A stretch of DNA of 64,000 bases, from NCBI GenBank assembly GCA_041749535.1, contig JBGTBE010000050.1, positions 1 to 64,000 on the forward strand, written 5' to 3'. Position numbers and translations under genes: made by a program. The stretch comes from JBBQZU01 sp041749535 (lineage in GTDB: Bacteria; Bacteroidota; Bacteroidia; Flavobacteriales_D; Cryomorphaceae). A model generated the notes under the pieces. It searched no databases and was not told the origin of the DNA. It worked only from the letters and a program-made list of their open reading frames with translations. This document shows positions 8,427 through 17,139 of the stretch, piece after piece; within the stretch, counting starts at the first letter, position 1, and the number at the start of each line of letters is the position of its first letter.

Positions 8427-11246
8427 ATGCCCAAAACTGCGGCCCCAACCATAACCCACAAAACCCATATCATAATAAAGAAGGCGTTCACACACAACCT
8501 GAAAGGGGTGAGTGTAGCCTTGCCAAGAAATAAATTTATCGTGATTACCGGTATGTCTGGTTCAGGGAAGTCATCCTTGGCTTTTGACACCCTCTATGCA
8601 GAGGGACAGAGGCGCTATGTAGAGAGTTTGTCGTCTTATGCGAGGCAATTTTTAGGCAAGATGGACAAGCCCAATGTTGAATCCATACAAGGCATTTCTC
8701 CGGCGATTGCGATAGAACAGAAGGTAAGCACCCGCTCAGGGCGCTCTACTGTTGGCACCTCGACAGAAATTTATGATTACATGAAACTGTTTTTTGCCAG
8801 AATTGGCAAAACCTACAGCCCCCTTTCGGGAAATGAAGTAAAGCGTGAGACTGTTACTGACGTAGTATCTTTCGTGGCAAAATTGCCTGAAGGGGAGCGC
8901 TGTATCGTTGCAGCTCCATTGGTATTGCGAAAAGGTCAGAAAATTAATGACCGATTGGATATCCTTACACAGCAAGGATTTACACGTATTGTATTGAATG
9001 GTACAGTGACACGTCTCGACGAACTTGATGCCAATTCGGTGAAGAAAAGCAATGACATCCTGATTGTTGTAGATCGTTTGGTGAGCAAACCTTTTGATGA
9101 AGAATTCCTCTCAAGACTTGGAGACTCTGTAGAAACGGCATTCTTTGAAGGTGCTGGTACCTGCACCATACTCTATGGTGAAGGGCAAACTGTAGGATTG
9201 AGAACTTTTTCGAACCGGTTCGAAACAGATGGAATGGCATTTGAAATTCCATCGGCGCATTTTTTCAGTTTTAACAACCCTGTAGGTGCTTGTAAAGTGT
9301 GTGAGGGCTTCGGAAGTGTAATAGGTATTGACCCCGATGCTGTAATTCCGAATAAAAAACTCAGTGTATACGAAGATGCTGTTGCCGCATGGAAAGGTGA
9401 AACGATGGGGCAATGGAAGAATGAATTGATCTTCAATGCAGATAAATTCGGCTTTCCAGTTCACAGGCCTTACAACCAGCTAACTCCCGATGAGAAACAG
9501 TTGCTCTGGACCGGTAACAATCACTTTGGCGGACTCAACTCCTTTTTTAAATACTTGGAATCCAAATCATATAAGATACAATACCGCGTAATGTTGAGCC
9601 GATACCGGGGAAAAACTGTATGCCCTGAATGCAACGGTTCTCGCCTTAGAAAGGATGCTACGTATGTAAAAATTGCAGGACATTCTATCGTTGATTTTCT
9701 CAATATGCCCGTGGGCACCCTGCTTGATACAATCAAAAAAGTTGAACTGAACGAGCATGACCAAAAAGTAGCAAAAAGACTATTGGTAGAAATTACCAAC
9801 CGCCTGGGCTATCTTACAGAAGTGGGTCTTGGATACCTTACCTTGAACAGGCTCTCTAACACACTCTCCGGAGGAGAATCGCAACGCATTCAGCTTGCTA
9901 CTTCACTTGGAAGCAGCTTGGTAGGAAGCATGTACATTCTCGACGAACCCAGCATAGGTCTGCATCCACATGATACCAACAGACTTATAGGTGTGCTACG
10001 CGCGTTGCAGGCATTGGGCAACACTGTGATTGTGGTAGAGCACGATGAAGAAATAATGCGTGCATCGGATATGATATTCGATATGGGACCTGAAGCTGGC
10101 TCGCATGGCGGCGAAGTAGTTTTTCATGGCAACCGTGATGAGCTGATGATGGCAGAAGGTTCACTCACTGCCGATTACCTTACGGGAAGGAAGTCCATAG
10201 AAATACCAAAGAAACGCCGCAGCTGGAAGCACAAGATCAGTATCTCCGGCGCCAGAGAAAACAACCTAAAAGATATAAGTGTGCACTTTCCCCTTCAATG
10301 CCTGGTTGCGGTAGCGGGTGTCAGCGGAAGCGGCAAAAGCACCCTGGTGAGCAGTATACTCTATCCATCCTTAAAGAAACTGCTTGGAGGCTACGGAGAG
10401 CGTACTGGTGAGTTTGATGAATTGGGCGGAGACTTGAAAATTGTCAAATCCGTGGAATATGTAGATCAGAACCCTATTGGAAAATCATCCCGCTCCAACC
10501 CGGTGACCTATGTAAAAGCTTTCGATGAAATTCGCAACCTGTATGCTTCTCAGAAACTTGCAATGGTGCGCAATTACAAGCCTGGTCATTTCAGTTTTAA
10601 TGTCAAAGGTGGGCGTTGTGAAACGTGCGAAGGTGAAGGCGTGGTGCACATCAGTATGCAATTTATGGCCGACATAGAACTTACTTGCGAATCATGTAAG
10701 GGTAGAAGATATAAAAATGAAACCCTTGAAGTGTTGTATAGAAGTAAAAGCGTTGCTGATGTTCTTGACATGACAGTGAGCGATGCCATCCTTTTCTTTA
10801 GTGATGACGCAAAGAACAATACAGCCCGTAAAATTACAGACAAGCTGCTCCCGCTTGAGAAAGTAGGCTTAGGATACGTTAAGCTCGGACAAGCTTCAAG
10901 CACCCTCAGCGGAGGTGAAGCACAACGCACCAAGTTGGCTGCATTTCTTGCCAAAGGCGACAATGAACCACATACCCTCTTTATTTTTGACGAACCTACA
11001 ACTGGTTTACATTTTCACGATGTTGCCAAGCTCTTACAAAGTTTTACGGAGTTGCTGCACCGTGGGCACAGTGTGCTTGTAATCGAACACAACACAGATG
11101 TGATAAAATGTGCCGATTGGGTGATTGAATTAGGACCCAAAGGTGGGGATGAAGGTGGTCAACTCGTATACGCCGGACTACCCGAAGGATTGATAGAACA
11201 CCCAAAATCACTTACCGGTTTCTACCTGAAAGAAAAATTCCATTAA
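8427..11246 (+). CDS. uvrA: UvrA, excinuclease ABC subunit A
   Basis: DNA damage-recognition ATPase of nucleotide excision repair (939 aa, close to the 940 of E. coli); a UvrA dimer finds bulky lesions and loads UvrB. Two ABC ATPase modules are present: Walker A motifs near 42 (GMSGSGKSSLAF) and 631 (GVSGSGKSTLV), and signatures LSGGESQRIQLA (near 481) and LSGGEAQRTKLA (near 826). Zinc-binding Cys pairs are seen at CKVC (near 288), CPEC and CETC...CESC. The first zinc module has only one CxxC pair; the partner position carries RFETDGMAFEIPS, a variant I believe is usual in this phylum. It may be controlled by the inverted repeat at 8317-8340. Confidence 0.97.
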   Translation: MPKTAAPTITHKTHIIIKKAFTHNLKGVSVALPRNKFIVITGMSGSGKSSLAFDTLYAEGQRRYVESLSSYARQFLGKMDKPNVESIQGISPAIAIEQKVSTRSGRSTVGTSTEIYDYMKLFFARIGKTYSPLSGNEVKRETVTDVVSFVAKLPEGERCIVAAPLVLRKGQKINDRLDILTQQGFTRIVLNGTVTRLDELDANSVKKSNDILIVVDRLVSKPFDEEFLSRLGDSVETAFFEGAGTCTILYGEGQTVGLRTFSNRFETDGMAFEIPSAHFFSFNNPVGACKVCEGFGSVIGIDPDAVIPNKKLSVYEDAVAAWKGETMGQWKNELIFNADKFGFPVHRPYNQLTPDEKQLLWTGNNHFGGLNSFFKYLESKSYKIQYRVMLSRYRGKTVCPECNGSRLRKDATYVKIAGHSIVDFLNMPVGTLLDTIKKVELNEHDQKVAKRLLVEITNRLGYLTEVGLGYLTLNRLSNTLSGGESQRIQLATSLGSSLVGSMYILDEPSIGLHPHDTNRLIGVLRALQALGNTVIVVEHDEEIMRASDMIFDMGPEAGSHGGEVVFHGNRDELMMAEGSLTADYLTGRKSIEIPKKRRSWKHKISISGARENNLKDISVHFPLQCLVAVAGVSGSGKSTLVSSILYPSLKKLLGGYGERTGEFDELGGDLKIVKSVEYVDQNPIGKSSRSNPVTYVKAFDEIRNLYASQKLAMVRNYKPGHFSFNVKGGRCETCEGEGVVHISMQFMADIELTCESCKGRRYKNETLEVLYRSKSVADVLDMTVSDAILFFSDDAKNNTARKITDKLLPLEKVGLGYVKLGQASSTLSGGEAQRTKLAAFLAKGDNEPHTLFIFDEPTTGLHFHDVAKLLQSFTELLHRGHSVLVIEHNTDVIKCADWVIELGPKGGDEGGQLVYAGLPEGLIEHPKSLTGFYLKEKFH

Positions 11247-11429
11247 GGAACACTTTAGTTTCTTAGATCTCTTGTAGATTCGACGATCTACAGGCTTTTA
11301 GATGGAACGTCCTTGGGCACTTCATCAGATATTTATAGCCAATTTTGTATCACACTCTTCAAATTTTAAGGACTAACCAATCAAACAAATTGCAACAAAC
11401 ATGAGCAAGTTGTTATTTTCAAATTGAAA

Positions 11430-11460
11430 TTTGAAAGTACCGTCTGTAATACTACTTTTG
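11430..11460 (+). promoter_or_regulatory. Consensus Bacteroidota promoter of tRNA-Pro
   Basis: TTTG (11430-11433), a 19-bp spacer, then TACTTTTG (11453-11460): an exact match to the TTTG-N19-21-TAnnTTTG promoter of the phylum's primary sigma factor. Transcription should start near 11466, about 55 nt before the tRNA. A 9-bp inverted repeat (11417-11425 / 11428-11436) overlaps the -33 box. Confidence 0.75.
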
Positions 11461-11519
11461 TCGCCCCATTGAAGCAATTATTACCTTCAAATTGTTGCAG
11501 GAATACCAAGATGGGAATT

Positions 11520-11592
11520 CGGGGTGTAGCTCAGGTGGTAGAGTGCACGTCTGGGGGGCGTGAGGTCGCAGGTTCAAGTCCTGTCACCCCGA
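11520..11592 (+). tRNA. tRNA-Pro (anticodon GGG)
   Basis: A complete 73-nt cloverleaf. Acceptor CGGGGTG (11520-11526) pairs with CACCCCG (11585-11591), discriminator A at 11592. The D arm is GCTC/GAGT (one G-U), the anticodon stem CACGT/GCGTG with loop CTGGGGG giving anticodon GGG (11553-11555), and the T arm GCAGG-TTCAAGT-CCTGT. CCA is not encoded. It reads CCC and CCU proline codons. Confidence 0.97.
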
Positions 11593-11600
11593 CTATCACA

Positions 11601-11633
11601 AGGCTGTTGCCATTCAGGTAGCAGCCTTTTTTT
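11601..11633 (+). terminator. Intrinsic terminator after tRNA-Pro
   Basis: AGGCTG (11601-11606) pairs with CAGCCT (11622-11627); the inner GCC/GGT positions extend the stem imperfectly, and a run of seven T follows. It starts 9 nt after the tRNA. Confidence 0.85.
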
Positions 11634-11850
11634 ACGTATCATTTTCACTCCATATAGCAATCCGAAGATCGATATTCAAAGTTGTTAAGTGATTGGATAG
11701 AATAGAATTATACCAAATCTAAATTTGAAGACTTCCATTTTTCTTTGCGGATGCTGCATTATACCACAAGATTGCCCAATTGATTGGTTTTGGCTGTAAG
11801 ATTATAAATAAAGGTGATAATTATCGCACTCCAATACCGGGATGCTGTTG

Positions 11851-11858
11851 TACCTTTG
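11851..11858 (+). promoter_or_regulatory. Candidate -7 box of trxB
   Basis: TACCTTTG matches TAnnTTTG. It lies 33 bp before the trxB start codon. No clear TTTG -33 box sits at the usual distance. Confidence 0.45.
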
Positions 11859-11890
11859 CGCTCTTAAAATGAATTCTCAAAACTGAAAAT

Positions 11891-12835
11891 ATGAGTAAGG
11901 AATCAGAACATGTGAAATGCCTAATTATCGGATCCGGCCCTGCAGGTTATACCGCAGCCATATATGCAGCACGCGCCGATTTGAAACCGGTAATGTATCA
12001 GGGACTTCAGCCGGGTGGGCAACTCACCGCCACTACGGAAGTAGAAAACTACCCCGGTTACCCTGAGGGAACCCAGGGCCCAGAAATGATGGAAGATTTC
12101 CGAAAACAAGCAGAAAGATTTGAGACTGACATCAGGTTTGGGATGGCTACCGACGTGGATTTTACCGGGCCTAAGCATGTAGTAACAATAGATGGAGAAC
12201 AGAAAATTACTGCCGACACAGTTATAATTTCCACCGGTGCTTCTGCAAAATGGCTTGGGCTGGAAAGTGAGCAAAGACTCAATGGTTATGGAGTGAGCGC
12301 TTGTGCTGTGTGTGATGGATTCTTTTTTAAAGGCCAGGAAGTTGCAATAGTAGGTGGAGGTGACACAGCTGCAGAAGAAGCCAGCTACCTTTCAAAGTTG
12401 TGCAAGAAGGTATATATGATCGTGCGCAGGGACGAACTTCGCGCTTCCAAAGCCATGCAACACAGGGTAATGAGCCTACCCAATGTGGAAATACTATGGA
12501 ATACAGAAACCCTTGAAATTCTTGGAAGCAATGGTGTGGAAGGAGCGAGAATGAAAAACCTGAAAACCAATGAAGAATTCACCATTCAGGTAACAGGTTT
12601 CTTTGTTGCCATTGGCCACAAACCGAATACTGATATTTTCAAGGGATGGCTTGAGATGGACGATGTAGGCTATTTAAAAATACAGCCCGGAAGCACGCGC
12701 ACAAATATTCCCGGTGTATTTGCTTCAGGCGATGCAGCTGATAAGGTTTACAGACAAGCCATTACAGCTGCTGGCACAGGCTGTATGGCAGCATTGGACG
12801 CCGAGCGATACCTTGCAGCAAATGGGATGCATTGA
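11891..12835 (+). CDS. trxB: Thioredoxin reductase
   Basis: FAD-dependent NADPH:thioredoxin oxidoreductase (314 aa, normal length). It shows the FAD-binding GSGPAGYTAAIYAARA (14-29), the redox pair C138-A-V-C141 followed by DG, the NADPH-binding GGGDTAAEEASYL, and the C-terminal FAD motif GVFASGDAADKVYRQ. It supplies electrons to thioredoxin for ribonucleotide reductase, peroxidases and disulfide reduction. Monocistronic, with its own -7 box and terminator. Confidence 0.97.
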   Translation: MSKESEHVKCLIIGSGPAGYTAAIYAARADLKPVMYQGLQPGGQLTATTEVENYPGYPEGTQGPEMMEDFRKQAERFETDIRFGMATDVDFTGPKHVVTIDGEQKITADTVIISTGASAKWLGLESEQRLNGYGVSACAVCDGFFFKGQEVAIVGGGDTAAEEASYLSKLCKKVYMIVRRDELRASKAMQHRVMSLPNVEILWNTETLEILGSNGVEGARMKNLKTNEEFTIQVTGFFVAIGHKPNTDIFKGWLEMDDVGYLKIQPGSTRTNIPGVFASGDAADKVYRQAITAAGTGCMAALDAERYLAANGMH

Positions 12836-12862
12836 TCATCAAACCATTGATGTAAAAAAACT

Positions 12863-12898
12863 GAAGCCTTCCCATAGCATGGAAGGCTTCTTTTTTTA
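12863..12898 (+). terminator. Intrinsic terminator after trxB
   Basis: AAGCCTTCC (12864-12872) pairs with GGAAGGCTT (12881-12889) and a T-run follows. A short A-run on the left suggests weak activity for the opposite strand as well, where a convergent gene ends at 12965. Confidence 0.9.
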
Positions 12899-12964
12899 AG
12901 TGTGCATCTCTCTTTCTCTTACACACTAGTAAAACGTATTAGAGCGGATTCGGTTGCCTCTTCT

Positions 12965-14506
12965 TCAATAAAAAACTTTCACCATATAGATGCATTCTTT
13001 CATCGCAGCAATTTGTTGAGGTCTTTCCAAGAAAAATAGCTTGTTGCGTTGTGGAACCTTCAAATCAATGTCCCTTTGTGCTTCGGCCCTTAGAAATATC
13101 TCATTTAATGTGCTGGTTTCTAATACATTTGTAATTCCATCTGCAGATGAAACAGCCATTCCCGCAAGTTGGCCGTTGGGTGAGACAACAGCTGTACCCG
13201 GTGCCACATCACCAACCCGTGCACCCATCAGCCCATTGCTTTGTGAGAATGAAATACTCCCATCGCTGTACAGCAGCTTCTCATTGGAAATGCCAAGTGC
13301 ATATACTGACTCCCCTACTCCTAGCGCAGATGGATTAAAGCGGTAAGGAACATTGAAGATGACACCCTCGTCCGCACAAAATAGTATTGCGATATCTGCT
13401 ACCGAATCCTTATACACAACTTCCATTTTATAATTCGATCCATCTTCAGGGTGAACAATATCCACCGAAGTGGCATCAGAAAGTGTGCTGGCAGTCGTAA
13501 TAAAGTATCCGTTTGGTGCAATGGCAAATGCAGTAGCTACGAAGGCTGGTGCTGCGACAGTTTCCGAAATAAAAACGGTGGTATCAGCCAAGGACTCGAT
13601 AACCGGAACATCGTTCTCAGAGATTTCTATGCTCATTAAGCTCCCGCTTGATAGTGTAAAAGATGTAACAGCTGAAAAGACAACGGCAATCAGCGCAGTG
13701 ATTGAAAATACCAGTACTGGTTTCATTTTTCTCGAATTCGTTTCCGATTTACTTTCGTGAGGGCTTATTTTTGGTTCAAGCTGTTTTTCCTGAAGTTTGC
13801 GTAGTTTCTCCTCACGTGTGCTTCGTGTTACGTGGCTTCGAATCATAGCCACAACTCTTGAAATCATTGTAATATTGAACTTATCACCTTCCATCAAAGT
13901 AGAACCATCTCCTGTTGGATTGTCGAGGACATAGCGAAGGAGCGCGGCAAATTTTAAATCATTGGCTTCTACCTCCTTTCCTTCCATAAGTTTTACAAGT
14001 TGCTTTACTGAGCGGGAAAGTTGTTGAAATGCGCGGTCCTCATCGGAAAAGCCGAAGCGTGGCGCAATATCACCAATGGCCTTTCGCCTGCCAATGCATT
14101 CGAGCATGATGGTGCGATGAGGCTCCCCAATTTCAGCCAATTTCTCAGCTGTTTTGGCGCTTCGCTTGTTAATGGAATCTATGGAGTGAAAAGCCTCTTC
14201 CATTTCGTAATACTCCCTTCGGTGTTTCACAAAATTCAGGTCTACTTTTCTCTTCTCCAGCTTCAGCAACCAGAGCTTTCGCGAAAAGGAATAGATGATG
14301 TCTGATGCCTTTTCTGCCAGCTTCATGCTGTCGAGCTCCAAAAGCTGTGTGTAATAAACAAACGCTTCCCTATACACATCTTTCGCCTCCAGCACGGAGC
14401 CCCTATTTTCAGTCACAAAATTATACGTTGCAGTGTAATGGTCGTTGAATTGACATTCAATGCGTTTCCACTCTTCGTGATCAAAATGGTGCAGTTGCTC
14501 CAGCAT
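12965..14506 (-). CDS. Membrane protein: sigma-like domain fused to inactive trypsin-like domain
   Basis: A 513-aa protein with three parts. Residues 29-88 resemble ECF sigma region 2 (NRGSVLEAKDVYREAFVYY; YSFSRKLWLLKLEKRK) and 120-175 resemble region 4 (RKAIGDIAPRFGF ... LSRSVKQLVKL). One membrane helix spans about 263-284, placing the sigma-like part in the cytoplasm. Residues 310-460 look like a trypsin/HtrA fold outside (ATAFAIAPNGYFITT; DSVADIAIL). The catalytic His position reads TTASTL, and APGTAVVSPNG stands where GNSGGP should be; only Asp371 of the triad survives, so proteolysis is unlikely. A C-terminal NKLFFLERPQQIAAMK tail follows. It may be a membrane-tethered regulator. Divergent from an S41 protease gene. 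Confidence 0.75.
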   Translation of the reverse strand: MLEQLHHFDHEEWKRIECQFNDHYTATYNFVTENRGSVLEAKDVYREAFVYYTQLLELDSMKLAEKASDIIYSFSRKLWLLKLEKRKVDLNFVKHRREYYEMEEAFHSIDSINKRSAKTAEKLAEIGEPHRTIMLECIGRRKAIGDIAPRFGFSDEDRAFQQLSRSVKQLVKLMEGKEVEANDLKFAALLRYVLDNPTGDGSTLMEGDKFNITMISRVVAMIRSHVTRSTREEKLRKLQEKQLEPKISPHESKSETNSRKMKPVLVFSITALIAVVFSAVTSFTLSSGSLMSIEISENDVPVIESLADTTVFISETVAAPAFVATAFAIAPNGYFITTASTLSDATSVDIVHPEDGSNYKMEVVYKDSVADIAILFCADEGVIFNVPYRFNPSALGVGESVYALGISNEKLLYSDGSISFSQSNGLMGARVGDVAPGTAVVSPNGQLAGMAVSSADGITNVLETSTLNEIFLRAEAQRDIDLKVPQRNKLFFLERPQQIAAMKECIYMVKVFY

Positions 14507-14530
14507 TTCCTACATTTTCTGTTGGTTTTT

Positions 14531-14550
14531 TGCGCAGCCCACTGTGCGCA
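14531..14550. promoter_or_regulatory. TGCGCA-N8-TGCGCA, possible operator
   Basis: Two identical, self-palindromic hexamers (14531-14536 and 14545-14550) separated by 8 bp, 25 bp upstream of the sigma-like membrane protein gene and within the 214-bp divergent spacer shared with the S41 protease gene. A site for a symmetrical regulator is inferred. Confidence 0.35.
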
Positions 14551-14720
14551 TAATATAAGTAACTCAGGTACTACGGAGTACAATTATAAATAGTTTCAAC
14601 AATGGGAACTTCCCGACATTTCAACCGTATGGACAATGAACTGTTTAACCAAGATTAACGGATTCTTCGAACCATTTATGAAATCACAATCATAACTTTA
14701 GGCACACTTAAATTTTTATC

Positions 14721-16328
14721 ATGAAATTCAGGAACTATTTCGCAGCCATTGCCCTGTCAATATTGAGTTTAGGCACATTCGCTCAAACAGTTAAAGAGGC
14801 CACCTACCGTCAGGCAGCTGAGAAACTTACAGCACTCATCTTTCAGATTGAGCAGAACTATGTGGACAGTGTAGACACTGAAGCAATCGTAGAAGACGCA
14901 ATTGTCGGGATACTCGAAGACCTGGATCCGCATAGCACCTACATTTCTGCTAAGGATGTTCAGAAGGCCAATGAAACGCTGGAAGGCAATTTTGAAGGCA
15001 TCGGTGTTCAGTTCAATATCCTGAAGGATACAATTGTAGTGATATCGCCCATCTCCGGAGGGCCAAGTGATAAGCTCGGCATCCTTGCCGGTGACAAAAT
15101 TGTGAGTATAGATGGGGTGAATGTGGCCGGTGTGGGCATTACAAATGAAGATGTGACAGGCACTTTGAGAGGACCAAAGGATACGAAGGTCGATGTAGGC
15201 ATCAGACGCACAGGTGAAAAGCGCGTTTTGGAATTTGCAATTATTCGGGATAAAATTCCAATTTATAGTCTGGATGCTTCTTATATGATAAATGATAAAA
15301 TTGGGTATATAAAATTGAACAGGTTTGCAAAAACAACCATGGATGAATTTCACCAAGCCATGGCCCAATTGAAAAAAGAAGGAATGGAAGACCTGATTCT
15401 TGACCTTCAAGGCAATGGCGGTGGATTGCTTGATACTTCTAAGGAACTCGCTGATCAATTTCTCACCGAGAACCATACCATTGTTTACACCGAAGGCCGC
15501 AATTATCCTCGCAGGAATTACAAGAGTACCCCATCTGGAGATTTTCTTAAAGGAAGGCTGATCGTGCTGATCGACGAGGGCTCTGCCAGTGCATCAGAGA
15601 TTGTTTCCGGTGCCATACAAGATTGGGACCGTGGATTGGTTGTAGGCAGAAGGTCATTCGGCAAAGGCCTGGTGCAAAGGCCTATTCCCCTACCCGATGG
15701 ATCTATGGTAAGACTTACCACCCAGAAATATTATACCCCAAGTGGGCGCTGTATTCAAAAACCATATGACGATGGAGCAGAAGCCTACAATATGGAACGT
15801 TTCGAACGCTACGAGAATGGTGAAGCATACAGTGCCGACAGTATCAGTCTGCCAGATTCCATCAAGTACTATACAAACAAGAAAAGGTTGGTCTATGGAG
15901 GAGGTGGAATACTTCCCGACGTGTTTGTGCCCTATGATACGCTTCAAGCATCTCGTTTGAATGCCGATTTGGTGCGCAAAGGAGTTATGAATCAGTTTAC
16001 ACTTGTTTTCACAAATGAGAATAGAAAAAAACTCTTAAAAGCATATCCTTCTGTGTCGGCCTTTATTGATGGCTTTGATGATGAAATGTGGATCACTGAA
16101 TTTAAAAAATACGCTACTGATGAAGGTATAGAATGGGATGAAGAACAATACGATAGATCTAAGAACTTAATACATGGACGTGTAAGGGCGTTAATAGCCC
16201 GCAACCTATGGGATACATCGGCGTACTACCAAGTCTACAATCCTTACTGGCCAACATATCAGAAATCCGTAGATCTTCTTATGAAAGACATGTACGCAAC
16301 TTTCAACCTGGCAGGTACAGGCCTTTAA
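14721..16328 (+). CDS. S41 family C-terminal processing peptidase
   Basis: Exported serine protease of the CtpA/Prc type (535 aa). A signal peptide (MKFRNYFAAIALSILSLGTFAQ) is followed by a short N-terminal helical part, a PDZ domain (about 93-175; GIGVQFNILKD ... GDKIVSIDG), and the S41 core with the nucleophile region GSASASEIVSG (from 287) and the general-base lysine in RRSFGKGLVQ (near 313). A long C-terminal helical extension (about 400-535) is typical for Bacteroidota members. It cleaves periplasmic proteins at C-terminal tails. Divergent from the sigma-like membrane protein. Confidence 0.93.
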   Translation: MKFRNYFAAIALSILSLGTFAQTVKEATYRQAAEKLTALIFQIEQNYVDSVDTEAIVEDAIVGILEDLDPHSTYISAKDVQKANETLEGNFEGIGVQFNILKDTIVVISPISGGPSDKLGILAGDKIVSIDGVNVAGVGITNEDVTGTLRGPKDTKVDVGIRRTGEKRVLEFAIIRDKIPIYSLDASYMINDKIGYIKLNRFAKTTMDEFHQAMAQLKKEGMEDLILDLQGNGGGLLDTSKELADQFLTENHTIVYTEGRNYPRRNYKSTPSGDFLKGRLIVLIDEGSASASEIVSGAIQDWDRGLVVGRRSFGKGLVQRPIPLPDGSMVRLTTQKYYTPSGRCIQKPYDDGAEAYNMERFERYENGEAYSADSISLPDSIKYYTNKKRLVYGGGGILPDVFVPYDTLQASRLNADLVRKGVMNQFTLVFTNENRKKLLKAYPSVSAFIDGFDDEMWITEFKKYATDEGIEWDEEQYDRSKNLIHGRVRALIARNLWDTSAYYQVYNPYWPTYQKSVDLLMKDMYATFNLAGTGL

Positions 16329-16366
16329 CGATTTGTTAAACCTTATCACACTACTTACGATTTTCC

Positions 16367-16374
16367 TAAATTTG
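16367..16374 (+). promoter_or_regulatory. Candidate -7 box of the DUF1573 gene
   Basis: TAAATTTG matches TAnnTTTG, 26 bp before the start codon at 16401. No -33 box at normal spacing. Confidence 0.4.
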
Positions 16375-16400
16375 ACACCACAAAACAAAAAACAGAGCAC

Positions 16401-16976
16401 ATGAAGAATAAAGTGATTATTGGCTTACTTGCAGTTGTAGCAGTTGCGCTTATAGCAAATGTATACTTAATGTCAACTGGAGGTGTGAATGGAGAAGCCA
16501 ATCCTACAGGAGCAAAAGCTACATTTGAACGACAGGCCGCTACAGCAGGCGAAGCCAAGCAAAATGCATATGATGCCATTGCAGCAGCAGACCCAACGGC
16601 CAATGCCAACAGAGAAAGACTTGACCAAACGCAGGCTGCCAAACCAGTTGGTCCACTTACTTCGCTTAAATTTGATGAAAGCGCATTCGATTTCGGCACC
16701 ATCAAACAAGACAGCGAGAACACCAAGATATTTAAGTTTACCAACACTGGTAAAGAGCCTTTAATCATCGAGAATGCCAAAGGATCATGCGGCTGCACGG
16801 TTCCTAAATACCCAAAAGAGCCAATCGCTCCAGGAAAAACAGGCGAAATTGAAGTGGTATACCGACCTGGAAAGCAGAAAGACATGCAAACAAAAAACAT
16901 TACCATCACCGCCAATACTGATCCTGCAAACACTGTGCTGACTATCACAGCAAATGTGTTGGAAGTGGGTAGTTGA
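16401..16976 (+). CDS. DUF1573 domain protein, exported or membrane anchored
   Basis: A 191-aa protein with an N-terminal hydrophobic anchor (about 5-25), an Ala/Gln-rich linker (25-85), and a DUF1573 immunoglobulin-like domain (about 88-190): FDFGTIKQDSENTKIFKFTNTG, then SCGCTVP, then PIAPGKTGEIEVVY. The CGC pair is characteristic of the family. DUF1573 proteins are common on Bacteroidota cell surfaces, with no defined reaction. It ends at a strong terminator and appears monocistronic. Confidence 0.88.
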   Translation: MKNKVIIGLLAVVAVALIANVYLMSTGGVNGEANPTGAKATFERQAATAGEAKQNAYDAIAAADPTANANRERLDQTQAAKPVGPLTSLKFDESAFDFGTIKQDSENTKIFKFTNTGKEPLIIENAKGSCGCTVPKYPKEPIAPGKTGEIEVVYRPGKQKDMQTKNITITANTDPANTVLTITANVLEVGS

Positions 16977-17002
16977 TCTGTATATTAAAATCAAAAGAAT
17001 CA

Positions 17003-17034
17003 GGGGGGTTGTCAAATGACAACCCCCCTTTTTT
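17003..17034 (+). terminator. Strong intrinsic terminator
   Basis: GGGGGGTTGTCA (17003-17014) pairs with TGACAACCCCCC (17017-17028); six T follow. In practice the inner pairs open to form the loop. It ends the DUF1573 gene. Confidence 0.93.
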
Positions 17035-17139
17035 ATCACCCAAATGGGTGATTTTGAAGTAGGAAGTTTGTATCCTTTGAGTATTCCATTACATTTAACC
17101 GCCGGAAAGTTCCGGAGCTTGCTAACCAAAATTATCGTT

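Noticed and set aside
14769..15476. 235-codon minus-strand open frame inside the S41 protease gene
   Set aside because: Shadow of a well-supported gene; Cys/Phe/Ile-rich with no domain pattern.
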